Source: Epiperipatus broadwayi (taxonomy: Eukaryota > Onychophora > Udeonychophora > Euonychophora > Peripatidae). From it: 64,000 bases of DNA. Every line of letters starts with the position of its first letter. Position 1 is the first letter of the stretch. Location: the NCBI GenBank assembly GCA_028023455.1, contig JAQFVV010006203.1, forward strand, positions 10,820,876 to 10,884,875, given 5' to 3'. The notes below the pieces were generated by a model. It was given only the letters and a program-made list of their open reading frames with translations. It was not told where the DNA came from and did not search any database. Shown here piece by piece: positions 1 to 11,281 of the stretch. The position numbers and the translations under genes were made by a program.

Positions 1-507
1 GTTCATGCACACACTATATTTATATTAAAACAAAGCAATGGAATCAATTATAATTTTCAATACGCATCTAGCATAGTAAGTAGAAATAGCAGTCTTGCAA
101 TAAGCTAATTGTTATTTATTTATTTTATATTTTGGAGAAACGGAAATAATAATTTTAAGGTATAGTGTTTATGATTGCATTTGTCCCATTATATATATGT
201 TTATTTCATATATTCACATACATGCCTGAAATTTTCATGTACCGATAAGTAAATAAATAAAAACAACTATAGTTAGCTTACTGTAAATGGCAGTCATATT
301 GTAAATTAGCTAACTCTATTACTTATTTTATATGTTGAAAATTGTAGAATTAATTCTAGTGTTTTGTTTTATTATATATTATTATTTCCAATATTACACA
401 TATTAAAATCTTGAAAACAAAATTTATTTAATCAATGTAACTTATTTTGAACTTTTTAAAATTACATATAAATACCAGAAAAATAAGGATTATTATATCT
501 ATTGTAG

Positions 508-707
508 TTAATGAAGTTATCAAAACGGATTTTGGGACAAAACCTGTTCTCAAAATTAATGAAGGCTACATTTTATGGTCATTTTGTTGCTGGAGAAGAT
601 GAAAATTCTATAAAACCTACAGTGCATAGGATGAGAGAATTTGGAGTAAAATCAATTCTCGATTACAGTGTTGAAGATGATGCTCCCCCAGCCAGTCCTC
701 AGGCAGG
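508..707 (+). CDS. PRODH: Proline dehydrogenase, exon a (N-terminal region)
   Basis: This internal exon of mitochondrial proline dehydrogenase encodes the conserved block KATFYGHFVAGED, then GVKSILDYSVEDD, which opens the catalytic region in animal PRODH and fly slgA. The enzyme is a FAD flavoprotein of the inner mitochondrial membrane; it oxidises L-proline to pyrroline-5-carboxylate and passes electrons to ubiquinone. The acceptor is TCTATTGTAG before 508. The donor is GTATAT at 708. The reading frame runs from the TTA codon at 508, so the ATG at 511 is an internal methionine, not the start. The exon leaves two bases (GG) of a split glycine codon, which the 26-nt exon at 5982 completes. The transit peptide and first exons are upstream of the window. 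Identity is firm from motif recognition; the exact borders are inferred. Confidence 0.93.
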
Positions 708-1639
708 GTATATAAATATTTGTTAATTTCGTTTTTTATATATACTTTATTTTTCTACTTTTGTTTTTCAATTCAAGAATACACACATATATATACATTA
801 TCACACATATATAACATCATTATGGCATATGCATCTGCAATACTTATGATTTAGGGTTCAAATCCAGGCCAGGTGAACTTTGGAAGCTTTTTCAAGCCAC
901 AATTAGAGTTAGATTTTTTTTATTTTCAAATAGTTGGTAGAATTCCATTGGACAATACTAAATAAATATCTTAATATGAATTGATTGGAAGAGTTAATGC
1001 ACTGATTGTAAAAGCAAAAAAAAAAAAAAAATTAACATAATATGATTTTGCCATCATTTTTTATATGGGATAGATTACACTTCGTATGTGCTGAGCTCAT
1101 GGCTATTCATTAATAAATGAAAAAAAAAAATATTTTTTTTGGTTTTTGACAGAATCTCTATCAGTATTATATCAGTATTTTAATTTATTGAAATATTTTG
1201 TTTATATTAATGATTCAATTAAATTTGTGATTGTAGTAAGAAAGAATTATATTTTTATATTTTATGCATATATATTCTTTTAGAAGATCACATTTATTAA
1301 TTGTTTGAAGATATCTATTATCCAAAATAGAATGCCAATTCTGGAGTAAGGTTCATGAACAGTTTCATTTCTGTCACTTCTGGTTTTCAAACTTCTTATG
1401 AATTTTTGAGCAATAAACCATTTGATTATTTTTGCTCTGAATGGTTTTAGTGCTGTGATAGATTAACAGACTCTGGAACTCAAAGTCCATGGCTCTTGGT
1501 GCTTGAATTTATTATGAATTCCTGATCAATAATTCATTATATTATTTAAAATTTCCCTATCTCTAAATCAAGTTGTATACAGTTGAATGCAAATTAATTT
1601 TTTTATCAAGATCTATAAACTGCACATAGATTTTATTTT
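708..1639. other. Start of PRODH intron with an old SINE-like tail
   Basis: AT-rich intron. Around 855-865 is GGTTCAAATCC, a good match to the internal B box of RNA polymerase III promoters. It is followed by a GC-richer stretch to about 905, as in tRNA-derived SINEs of invertebrates. No A box is clear. The rest is low-complexity A/T sequence with nothing I can name. Confidence 0.35.
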
Positions 1640-3215
1640 TTATTGTTTCGAAATTTTTTAGTGTTGGGAAAAAAATTATTCATTTGTTGTTGGAATTGGC
1701 TGATTTCAAAAATAACATTTACTGTTGACCTTAAGAATGCTTCTATTGTTCCAGTTTTTAAAAATAAAAGGAATAGACAAAATTGTAGTACAGTAATTAT
1801 AATGGAATCATATATTACAGCAAAGATATTTTTGAAGTTTTGTTGAATAGATTGTTTTCAATCATAGATGATTGGTAACCAAAGACTCAGTGTAGGTTTA
1901 GAGAATCAAAGTGCACCATAGATGTAGTTTTTGTTGTCAGAAAAATACAACAAAAGTGTCGGGGAACAAAAAATGATTTATATATTACTTTTATTGATTT
2001 GGTCAAGGCATTTGATTCAGTTAATCTAACAAATTTATGGCATTGTTTGAAATCAGTCGATTGCCTTTCAAAATTTATTCGTATTATACACCTTCTACAT
2101 AATGGAATGAGAGGAAGTGCTATTATTACTGGTGAAAAGTCTGAGGCACTTGAAATCAAAATTGGTGTAAGACAAGAATGTGTACTTGCTCTAACCTTAT
2201 TTTTAATTTTTATAACAATTGTCTTTGAAACTGTTTATAGATGGTTTCATGAAACAGAGATCAGTGGTTTACTGATGGCTTTTTTAATTTGAATCAGTTA
2301 AAAGCAAAAACAAGAACTTCATTTTTTTTGGATTTTGGAATTAAAATATGCTGATGATTCTGTTATTTTAAAAATGATTTACAGAATGTACTAAATGTTT
2401 TGAATATAACTTCAAGATTTTAGTTTAGTAATTAATATTTAAAAATCTTAATTCTTTATCAGCCAGTGGAGGAAGAAAAATCCTCACAATTTTTTTGATG
2501 ATTATCACAACTAATTTAAATACCTTGGTAGTTTTATAAATAGTAAGGTAGTCTTAGATGCTGAAGTGCAACATAGACTTTAATGTAATGGAGTATTTCA
2601 TTACAGGGAAATAAATACTGCAATTAAGCTGTATATAGAACTAGTACTTTATGCATTTTATTGTATGGAAGTGAGATTTGGACACCCTATAGACTTAGTA
2701 TAAGGTCATTAGAAAAGTTTCTTAGATGTTTAATAAAATTTTAAAAATATAATGACCAGATCATAAAACCAATCAATATGTTCTTCAAATTGCTGGATGT
2801 GATACTATAGTTCTCTATTGCAAAATTATATCTTCAGTGGATTGGACATGTAAAAATGAATGAGCAATGCAGGACTTTCTGAAAGACTGTTTTATGGTGA
2901 ACTTAAGCATGGCTTTTGGGAGAGATTAATCTCTGTACATTATAATGATTGTCTTAAGGACATTCTAAAGAAATGCAATATTAATCATTTCTGTTGGGAA
3001 GATATGATAGACAATAGAAAACATTGGAGAATTACAATTAGACATGATGTTGAAATATTTCAGAAATAAAAATTTTCTGCTGAAAAAGTTAAAGGACAGC
3101 ATCACAAAATGTTAAACAATCAGAAAAAAAATGGAACAGCATGTCCATATATGGACATATTTATGGTTCACAGATTTGTTTATATAGTCTTTGCAGAACT
3201 CATTTCTAAGCAGTT
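1640..3215 (+). mobile_element. LINE family I remnant: reverse transcriptase and C-terminal zinc finger
   Basis: This is a decayed non-LTR retrotransposon lacking its endonuclease part. Reading frames interrupted by stops and shifts still show, in order: an RT entry region (ASIVPVFKNK-like, about 1740), the RT core with LVKAFDSVN (about 2000-2030), LLHNGMRG and GVRQECVLALTLF (about 2090-2200), the catalytic YADD box within LKYADDSVILK (2341-2373), a KYLGSFINS thumb motif (about 2518), and the segment ending near 3069 that starts ERLFYGELKHG. A final Cys2His2-like remnant is near 3138-3200. Order and motifs match the broad RT_nLTR group common in invertebrate and tick/mollusc genomes. The clade (RTE, Jockey or other) is not assigned. 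It lies in the sense orientation inside a PRODH intron and is not functional. Confidence 0.85.
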
Positions 3216-4084
3216 GTTTTTTTCTTTTTTTTTCTTAGAGTTGAAATCGCTCCACTTGTTTATAGTGATTGCTATAGTATATACATAGGTATGTATACAT
3301 ATGCGTATGTATGATTTAAAAGAATACTTATTGTTTTTGATAGAAAAATGGCTTAGACTTTTTCATAGCATTCTCTCTCTTACATTCTAGTTGGATATAT
3401 GGCTTGCCATATTATTTAAACCACATTATATTGAACTACAATTTGCAAAGCAATTGACTATGCATCCAGTAATGATAATTTTCTACAATATATAATTTAA
3501 AGATATCTTAAATATCTGATTTTAAAATTGTTACGCATGGGTTGAGAAAGTTTTGTCTAAGGAATGAGGAGAGGGGGTCAAATGAGAAAATGAATTTGAA
3601 TCTAATGACATTTATGTTCTTACTATAGTTCATGAAATTTTCCCAAATGTAGCTAGTTCAATTCATATTATTATGCTTAACAATGCAAAATAATTAATAA
3701 TATTAACTAAATTAAGACAATTACCGATTATACTCAGTATGATAATATATTGTCTCTGGATAGAAAATTTTTGAAGTGTTGCCGAAAATATTCCAGTGCT
3801 GTGTTGCTATTCAGAGACAATAGGCTTGTATTGATTTTGTATTTTTTTTAGAGATGAGTGAAAATAATAATGTAGAATTTTACACATAAAGTTGAAATCA
3901 AAACTATAAATTATTTATAACTGTCTGCTGATGTTGAAGCATGGTTTGACAATGACTGAACACTAAATATTTGTAACGAACATCAAACTGCATTTTTTAT
4001 TATATGTGGAAAGTTTATTGCTTTGTAAATTTAAATATGTTCAAAGTAAATTATTGATATAATATCATTGCAATCTATAATGAA
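3216..4084. other. Intron sequence with no recognised feature
   Basis: AT-rich intron. I see no coding exon, RNA gene or clear repeat apart from homopolymer runs. Confidence 0.5.
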
Positions 4085-4510
4085 TTACTGAGTAAAAGTT
4101 TTTTAGGATATGAAAAACCAAATGATCTGATTGGCTATTAATAATCACAAGCGCTGAGAGACTTGCACTCTCTCGTAAGTTAATTTCAAATCATCTGCGC
4201 TTTGAAAATAAATATTATTTACATATATTTCTGCAATTTATAACATCGATAATCTACTGCATAGTGAATCTAAAGATTTCATGCTGTATGTTTGTAATTT
4301 GAAGTCAGTGAGTAGTGTGTGAAGGTATTTAATATTCACACTTTCAGATATAAGTACTTTGGACTGGCTTGGATATATAGACAGACAAGTAAAGTTAAGA
4401 GTGGTTACCACTCTTTTCTTGTTAAATCGTTGTCCCAGTATTTACGATCTGATTGGCTATTAATAATCACAAGCGCTGAGAGACTTGCACTCTCTCGTAA
4501 GTTAATGAAT
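4085..4510 (+). repeat. Family A tandem-dimer repeat (about 322-bp period)
   Basis: A block of about 59 bases beginning GATCTGATTGGCTATTAATA occurs at 4124-4183 and again at 4446-4506. The two copies mark a 322-bp unit present about 1.3 times in tandem. Inside the unit are a hairpin near 4319-4345 and an 8-bp perfect hairpin at 4397-4415 (AAGAGTGG, loop TTA, CCACTCTT). Related units occur at 20257-20636 (same strand), 39893-40405 (opposite strand) and, more distantly, 53752-54397. No protein is encoded. The unit ends with a GAGAG...CTCTC hairpin at about 4155-4177 and again at 4478-4500. Confidence 0.75.
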
Positions 4511-5981
4511 TAATCTGTAAAAATAGTTTAATATATTAGTTAAAAAGTGAATAGGAGGATATCAAAGTGACTCTTTACAGAGATTTTCTTTTTTCCAGCA
4601 TACATAATTTTGAATAGAGGTCTTATGATAGCAGGAAATTAGTTTACGTTATTCTTAGCCATTGAAATGACTAAATTTTCATTATTATTATCATCATCAT
4701 CATCTACTGAGCTCCATATATTTTTATATAGGCATGCAGAAATTTTTCTAACTAATAATGCTAGATAGAAAATTTTCAATTTTATAATGAAAGCTGAATG
4801 AATTTTATGGAATATAATTTCAATCAGAATTTTGTGAAAAAACTTTTAAAGTTTGTGAGCTTTAGTCAGATCAACTTTGGCCATTACAATTTTTTTTTTT
4901 TAATGAGAAAAGTTTATTAATGCAATGTATGGAATTTTATGCAGAATATATATATATATTAAACATATGGTAGCAGGGATGTAATTCTACAGTCTGAGTG
5001 ATTTGCATATTTGTCTTTTCTGTAAAATTAATTATAGTTCTGTTTTTTTCTTCTTCTTTATACTGATATTCTTCCAACAGATGTTGGGTAGTAAGAGCAC
5101 AAGATGCTTAAGGAGGGGTGGGATATTTTGTCTTTTGATCAAGAGATTATTTAGAGAAACCTATAATTATCATGTATTACTGAAGATCTTCTAAATTACA
5201 TTCCTATCTTAATCTAAAGTCCAATTCTAATATTTTAGCACAATGTCATTTATGTGTAAACTCTTTATAGTAGTAAGTAAAAAATATATTCACAATTTAA
5301 TCTTCAGAGTTATTCATTTTATTTGAAAATTATTAATGAAAGATGATAGTTTTGAATGTCAAATAGAATCTAGATCCATCACTTTCATGAAAAACTGCAC
5401 AGCACATAAAGGATTTGTTTAATAAAGATATTCAGGCTTTACATTAATTGAACAAGAAAGTCCTAGATAACAACAAAGTAGATATACAATACTGAAGAAA
5501 ATAGTATTAAAAGTAGAATGAAGTTTGGAAAACTTTAGAGAATTGAACAAATTTCATTGAGTTCATTCACTAAAGATTATTATAATGTAATTTATTAGAA
5601 TAGTCCAGAGATTTTTTTCAAATGATAATCCCATTAGAATCAAAAATCTACAAAAGGTTAAAATGCTCCTAGTTGTTAGTAAGAGTATTTTTATTTATTT
5701 GTTTTATCCGAAGAATAAACTAAATTTAGAAAAGATAAAACAAGAGATGGCATTGGAATGATGAAAACAAATATTGCAAAATCTGTAGAGTGAGAAAGAG
5801 AGACAAAAAATTTTCAATATGTATATTTTTTAAATGTATCATCTAGACTATTTTATTTTTTGTCTCTCTTTCTTACACTACATACCTAAAATATTTTTGC
5901 ATTGTTTTTATGTTTCTAAGATAGAGTCATTATAGTTTATATGTTAATATAATTCTTATTTATATATGACTTTAATTATAG
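4511..5981. other. Intron sequence with a small microsatellite
   Basis: AT-rich intron. A compound ATT/ATC microsatellite lies at about 4681-4704. Short poly-T and AT-dinucleotide runs are scattered. An imperfect inverted pair around GAGAGACAAAAAA (about 5800-5812) and TTTTTTGTCTCTC (about 5856-5870) could form a hairpin. No exon or element is recognised. Confidence 0.45.
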
Positions 5982-6007
5982 AAGTGAAGAAGAAGACGAC
6001 TCAAGTG
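5982..6007 (+). CDS. PRODH: Proline dehydrogenase, 26-nt microexon
   Basis: A 26-base exon is flanked by TTTAATTATAG and GTAAGATT. It contributes one base to the glycine codon left open by the exon ending at 707, then eight codons (SEEEDDSS), then one base that opens the aspartate codon finished at 9462. Phase therefore fits exactly on both sides (2+1 and 1+2). Without it the flanking exons would not join in frame. It encodes an acidic, serine-rich loop where PRODH proteins are variable between the DYSVE block and the SARTYFY block. It is too short for ORF finding. It may be alternatively skipped, but skipping would shift the frame. Support comes from phase and splice sites, not from strong homology. 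Confidence 0.8.
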
Positions 6008-6282
6008 GTAAGATTATTTTTTATAATGCTGAATTTTAGTTTTTTTCTTTTTTCTTTTAAAAAAAACACAAATAATTTATTAGAGATTATTTTAACACAT
6101 ATAATTATTTTATTATACATAGAATTATTAATATTTAATTACAAGTATAGTATATATACCTTTAAGCTAGATGTAATTATAGGGATTTGAACCCAGACTG
6201 TCAAGCTCCTTTAGTCATCTATTCCATCTTATACAAGCGATACATACAACCACATACATGTGAAAAAAATAAATGATCTCCG

Positions 6283-6326
6283 CTATATGTGTTTCATGCT
6301 TCACCAGTACCCATTAGTTGCTCCGG
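6283..6326 (-). ncRNA. Decayed hammerhead motif in the opposite palindrome arm
   Basis: On the minus strand the equivalent of the core reads CTAATGG instead of CTGATGA, then a stem II-like stretch, then GAAAC. Two invariant core bases are changed, so it should not cleave. It is listed because its alignment with the motif at 6771 defines the family and shows the palindrome arms have diverged. Confidence 0.5.
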
Positions 6327-6770
6327 CTCATCACCACACACATATATAATCAGTGCTTTGTTTATATTAAGGTAGTATATCTTCAAACTTTAATGGACAG
6401 ACTTCAGTCTTCTCTACTCTAAAATTCTTCAGCCATCTATATCATTGAAAATCTGATGACAGCATGTTCAAAGCCATTGCTTCTAGCTTAAAAGTGTATA
6501 TACTGTATTTGTATTTAAATATTACATATTCAGCCTATATTTTGCCCATCCTTCTTCTGTGTATTTAAATGGGCTTAGAGTCCTACATATCAGGGATCAG
6601 AATGATTTACATTCAACTTGAGTATGACAATAAAATTGGCAAACAAGAGCTTTGAACATGCCATCATCAGATTTTTCAAAGATATGGACGGCAGAAGAGT
6701 TGTAAAATGGAGAAGATTTGCTATCTTAATATAAACTGAGGATTGATTATGTATATGTGTGGGAGATAAT

Positions 6771-6826
6771 GATCCGGACCAACTGATGAGTGCTGATTCA
6801 GCATGAAATAACATATATTGGAGATC
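6771..6826 (+). ncRNA. Hammerhead ribozyme motif, copy 1
   Basis: The segment folds as a three-stem hammerhead. CTGATGA is at 6783-6789. Stem II is 6790-6795 with 6799-6804 (six pairs including a terminal G-U, loop ATT). GAA is at 6805-6807. Stem III is ATA/TAT (6808-6810 with 6814-6816, loop ACA). The unpaired cleavage-site base is A6817. Stem I is CCAA (6779-6782) with TTGG (6818-6821), extended by GATC/GATC beyond an asymmetric internal loop. Tiny stem III and open stem I (type I) are known for ribozymes in metazoan retroelements and retrozymes. Cleavage is predicted after A6817. Activity is not shown; the G-U at the base of stem II is a departure from the usual G-C. Confidence 0.75.
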
Positions 6827-6940
6827 AATTGTCTTTTTCACATGTATGTCGACATGTGTATCGGTTGTATAAAGATGGAGTAAACGACTGAAGAGAGCTT
6901 GAAAGTCTGGGTTCATATCTATCAGAATTCAGGAAAATAA

Positions 6941-7310
6941 AACTATTACAAATTTTAATGCACTTTCTATTTAATTATTACAATAATAATATTTACATCC
7001 AAAGCCATTGAAATGACTTTAACTTCATTTTACAGAAAACAAAATTAACTTAGACTTTTAATCCATTATCAACACCAGCCTTTATTAACAATTAAGCACA
7101 ATGTATAATGTATTGTCTTGGAAAATTATAGAATCACTTTAACATTATGCATTGTACTTAATTGTTGGTAAGTGCTAATCTTGATGAAAGATTATGAGCT
7201 TTAAATTAATTTTATTTTCAGTAAAATGTAGTTAAAATCACTTCCATAACCTTGGATGAAAATATTATCCAGATAATTAAATGCAAAGTGCTCTAAAATT
7301 TGCAGTAGTT
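6941..7310. repeat. Palindrome of about 370 bp abutting the previous one
   Basis: Left arm about 6941-7111 matches the reverse complement of about 7142-7310. Examples are CAAATTTTAATGCACTTT with AAAGTGCTCTAAAATTTG, and TTAACAATTAAGCACAATG with CATTGTACTTAATTGTTGG. The centre is near 7127, with a loop of about 30 bases. It is imperfect (perhaps 80 percent by eye). No coding capacity and no family name recognised. Confidence 0.7.
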
Positions 7311-9461
7311 TTTGTTTGTTCATGTTGTTGTTTTAACTGCTTTTACAGTCTTTTTTAGAATCTATGAATAAATATATATATATTATAAAAATTACCTGGT
7401 AATATTAATTATGTAATGTTTTCGTTATTTATTATAATTTTTATTTAAATATAAAATACAGAATTTAATACCAAAACATTAATAGTTAATGAATTCGGTC
7501 TTCCGATATTTCACTATGTGATGATATGCATATTGATTATCTGATGAGGAATTTGATAATCAAGGACATTAAACTTTTTAATATTTGAAGTCTGCTGATT
7601 TGCATTAACCATGACAGATGCATGAAGAGTTTTCATCTGTATGAAGCTAAGAAAGAAAATGTCACTCTTTATGTCAATTAACTTTTGTAAACTACAGTGT
7701 TTATAATAAGTTAATTTAGAGTAAATTATCTTTCTTGGCAGGATTGCCTATGGTAACAGAAATTGGCCTTAAGCATCAGTAGCTGACTGTGATGATGTTG
7801 TATTAATGAATAAAGTGAATATCAGAAGCATTAGTTTTGTTGAGTAAATTAAAATACTATGTATTCACACACATGCACAAAGTTACAAGCAATGTGGCAG
7901 TTTTGCAAGTGATTTGTTGCCTCATATCAATTTTACATACAATTAAGCAAGAAATGAACTATTATTTAATTATTAACATGTTGAGAAAGCCTGCTGCTAA
8001 CATAATTTTATTAGAAAAGTTATCAGAAGATATGCTAAGTCTGAATTTTAAGTTGACTGTTTAAATATTGATTCAAATAGGATAGGACAACTTTGGATAA
8101 ATCCTGAAAATGATATTTAGGTGTTAGGTTTGAAACCAGGCAAAAGTGCTTATTGCCAATACAAATAATTCCAGTACTTTTATCTTTTTTATTCATTTTA
8201 TTTATCATTACAAATGCTTTAAATAATGCATAAGTTGGAATTGCAGCACATAGCAAATCTTATTTGTAATTTTATATTAAGTGGTTGAAATATTCAATCT
8301 AAATTGAAGGTTGAATAGTTATTAAAAAGACAGCATAGAAGAAGTATGCAACAAGTAAGAGAATGCTGTTATTAGTTTAATCATTAAAATATAGAACTCA
8401 TTGAAGGTGATTATCTGGATATTGTGATTGCATTTTTAGGATTTTATTAATGCTTTAGAATAAACGTCAAGATTTTTTTAAAAATAGATTTGTCATGTTC
8501 GCATTAAGTGATAATGAAAGCATTATACAAATGAAGTTGTTAGTGGTGTTATACAATGCGGTATCTCCTGCATTAAGCACAGTGTAGGTTGAATTAATCA
8601 GATTGATGATTATTCAACTAAAAGATTGAAACTTTTACTGGAATATTAGTTTTAAATATTAATGAAATTTTTTTTAAAAAATTATTGTTTGATTACCATG
8701 GGTTCTCCATAATAGTAGGTATTTTTTTAAAGCATTGAAGTTTAAATCTAGAACAAAGAAACAAATGTCCAAAAGATATTGTTTTAAAAAATGGACTATT
8801 ATATTAAGAGTAAAAACAAAAAGGCATAAAAATTGTGATTTGGTCCAAACATTTTTATCTCTAAAAGACAGAAAATACCAAAATAATCTTTTTTAAAATA
8901 CAATATTCACTGGGATAAAGGAGAACATTACTGAATATTTTTGAATGGCTATCTATATTTTTATCTAATCATCCTTATATTCATAATTATATATAATTAA
9001 GACTTTCAATTTAGTCAGTTTTTGAATTTGTTTCAAATCAACCAGCATCAATAACAAATCTTCATGAACAAAATAAATCTCATTAATGGTATTAATTATT
9101 GAGTATCCCTTTAAAGTTGATGATAATTAATTAACAATAGCAATCCACTTAGTATTATTCTACTTTAGTTGCCATATATATGAACATACCATATGTTTGC
9201 ATCTCTCATATCTAAAGCAGTTTCTTGTTATTGACATTCACCAATGAGGAACATTGATTGTCATTGCCATCTGGTATCCATTATTTATGTTTACAAGAAT
9301 GCTTCTAATATGCATTTATGTGAAATTGACTATTATTAATACAGATATTAAATGTAAGCTAAGAGAGTGATACAATGTTTTGTGTTTAAGTAATGTATGA
9401 ATGCTTGGTTGTTGTTTTTTTGGTAATTTTATTTTAATGGTTGCATCTCTGTATTCTATAG
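7311..9461. other. Intron sequence with no recognised feature
   Basis: AT-rich intron leading to the PRODH exon at 9462. A CTGATGA at about 7549 lacks a stem II and GAA and is not a ribozyme. No exon or element recognised. Confidence 0.5.
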
Positions 9462-9605
9462 ATGTTAATCGCAAGAGGTATCATGTTCACCAGCAGTTTG
9501 ATAGGCGGAAAAATCTTGTTAGTGCTCGTACTTATTTTTATCAAAATGAAGCAGCTTGTGATAAGAATATGACAATTTTTTTAAAATCAATTGATGCAGT
9601 ATCAG
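9462..9605 (+). CDS. PRODH: Proline dehydrogenase, exon c (SARTYFY block)
   Basis: This 144-nt exon encodes DVNRKRYHVHQQFDRR followed by the highly conserved NLVSARTYFYQNEAACDKNM and a short helix ending IDAVS. The SARTYFY motif followed by NEA and C is diagnostic for eukaryotic PRODH. The acceptor is TCTATAG at 9461 and the donor is GTAAGT at 9606. The first two bases finish the aspartate codon opened by the microexon at 5982. The last base opens a glycine codon completed at 36500. The methionine-like codon at 9401 upstream is intronic. The following intron is 26.9 kb and holds most of the mobile elements in the window. Confidence 0.95.
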
Positions 9606-11004
9606 GTAAGTTCAAATGTTTGAAATATTTTGGAAACTTTTCCCCATATTTAACCATTTAATATGTATTATAATCATATGTAATTTTAATTAAAATGCTA
9701 AGACAAATTAGGTATTCACAGAAATTTTTATTTATTTTGTGAATTTGGATAAATCTGATTTTTTTTTTAATCTGATAAAAATTGCTTATAATTAAATCAT
9801 GTATATTTGTATTGAATATATACACACTATGTATATAAAATATACCAATATATTATGGTAAACTGGCATTTTTTATAAATATATATTACAACAATCTATT
9901 AATACAGTGTAACCAACCAAGTAACCCAGAATCAAAGAATCCAAATGAACATGCTCAACTTATTTAGATATTCACCCTTACTGCTAAAAGTATCTGATTT
10001 ACAATCCGTTTATATTTTTAGATGGACTAAAGAAATGTAGTTCATTTTTCCATATTCTTAATACAAAGTGATTTGGCTGGTTAAATTGCATATGTAGATT
10101 GTTGAAATATTTGTTTTTGTGTGTTTCAATGGCAGAATTTTTGAAAATGATTTTAGAGGCACTTTTAAAATAATAATGAAGTTTTACATTTTTTATATTT
10201 ATTCAATTATAAGCTTTACTAATTGAATCCAGGTGGAGCTAGGATTTTTTTCAGATTACTCAGAATTTTTAAATAAACCTGGGATGATTTTTATATAAAT
10301 TCTTTTTCTATTCTCTCTACTTCTATAATATCTAGTATAAGTGTGAGAATAGAATTTGATTAAGAATAGCAATGTGTAAACAAAAGTTATGTATGATATC
10401 TCGTTGGTCATGTGATGTTTTTCAAGTATCAGGCCTGTAACTGTATTAAGTGGTCATCCAATTAATGCATGGTGTCTATTTTTAACAAGGTGAATCTAGA
10501 TTAGTTAGATAACTGTGATTAACCTGATCCTAAAGCAGAAACACAGTTGTATTGTGATACAACCTTGATCACTGATAAGGGCGGAGTGCTTTTTTTTTTT
10601 TTAGGTAGATGCCCCTTAGGTAATTAAGGACAGTCTTTTATCAGTTCTGTAATAAAGTAGGATAACAGAAATATCTATCATTTAATGGTTATCCAACTTG
10701 GTGAGTGTTGGCTTTTTCATTAATTCCTTATGTGGATCTGGAGAGGTTTTTTGTTCAGCAGTAAACAGTCAGTCTTTTTACTTTTTGCCTTATATTACTA
10801 GGCAAAAAAATATCAATTTTTTTAAAAAGAAAATCGATAAACAACAAGAATTATATGTCTTTAGAGTCTTATGAAAGCCAACAACTATACAAGTTTTGAT
10901 ATTAATCTTATTTTAAAAAAAGTATTAAAATAAAAAGCATAATTGTTATAAGATGATAATAGTGAATCATATGAAATGCGAATTTTAAAAACACATGTCT
11001 ATAT
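9606..11004. other. Start of the 26.9-kb intron; nothing recognised
   Basis: AT-rich intron sequence. A mildly GC-richer patch at about 10430-10640 has short inverted pairs such as ACAGTTGTATTGTGATACAA but no identifiable element. The stretch 10993-11004 is the left target-site duplication of the element that follows. Confidence 0.45.
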
Positions 11005-11281
11005 ATAGTCAAAATAAGAGTCATAGATCAATTCATAGATCACATGACCCTATCTCTTAAGCTTGTAAGTTATAAACAGTGAGGATTGCCAATTCCTCTA
11101 CAAGCTTTATGATAAATGCTTAGCCAGAGCCAGCACTTAAAATATCTCTGTAAGGAACCCCTCCCCAAACCCCTGACCATGGTTTCGTGCTTTGGCACTC
11201 CTCAGAGAGGTGTCAGGGTAGGTGTCTCTGGCTAAGCATTTATCATAAAGCTTGTAGAGGAATTGGCAATCCTCACTGTTT
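11005..11281. mobile_element. Palindromic insertion with 12-bp target-site duplication
   Basis: A perfect 57-bp inverted repeat joins 11073-11129 and 11226-11282 around a 96-base, GC-richer loop, which itself contains a CCCTGAC/GTCAGGG pair. The direct repeat ACATGTCTATAT at 10993-11004 and 11282-11293 brackets the unit, as expected for a target-site duplication. The 12-bp length points to retroposition or staggered cutting rather than a typical MITE. It encodes nothing. The identical arms imply recent insertion or gene conversion. Confidence 0.75.

Larger units (their letters stand above)
6175..6930. repeat. Palindromic element with hammerhead-bearing arms
   Basis: The arm from about 6181 to 6500 is an imperfect reverse complement of about 6640-6925. 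Matched blocks include TTTGAACCCAGAC near 6186 against GTCTGGGTTCA near 6902, and CTTTGAACATG near 6651 against CATGTTCAAAG near 6464. Each arm runs, in the element's sense, from an AT-rich 5' part through a hammerhead-like core to an end containing GGTTCAAATCC or a decayed form of it (a Pol III B-box-like end). The plus-strand arm keeps the hammerhead core; the minus-strand arm has lost it. A third copy of the same family is at about 46060-46225. No ORF of note. I see no clear target-site duplication, and the right end almost abuts another palindrome at 6941. Confidence 0.75.

Noticed and set aside
4155-4180. Hammerhead core in family A (CTGAGAG near the GAGAG/CTCTC hairpin)
   Set aside because: The sequence does not fit CUGANGA and GUAAG replaces GAAA; no consistent stems I and III.
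6590-6916. Minus-strand ORF of 108 codons
   Set aside because: It runs across one arm of the hammerhead palindrome and has no known domain; it is a shadow of repeat sequence.
7549-7600. CTGATGA as a possible hammerhead
   Set aside because: No stem II of the right shape and no GAA at the right distance.
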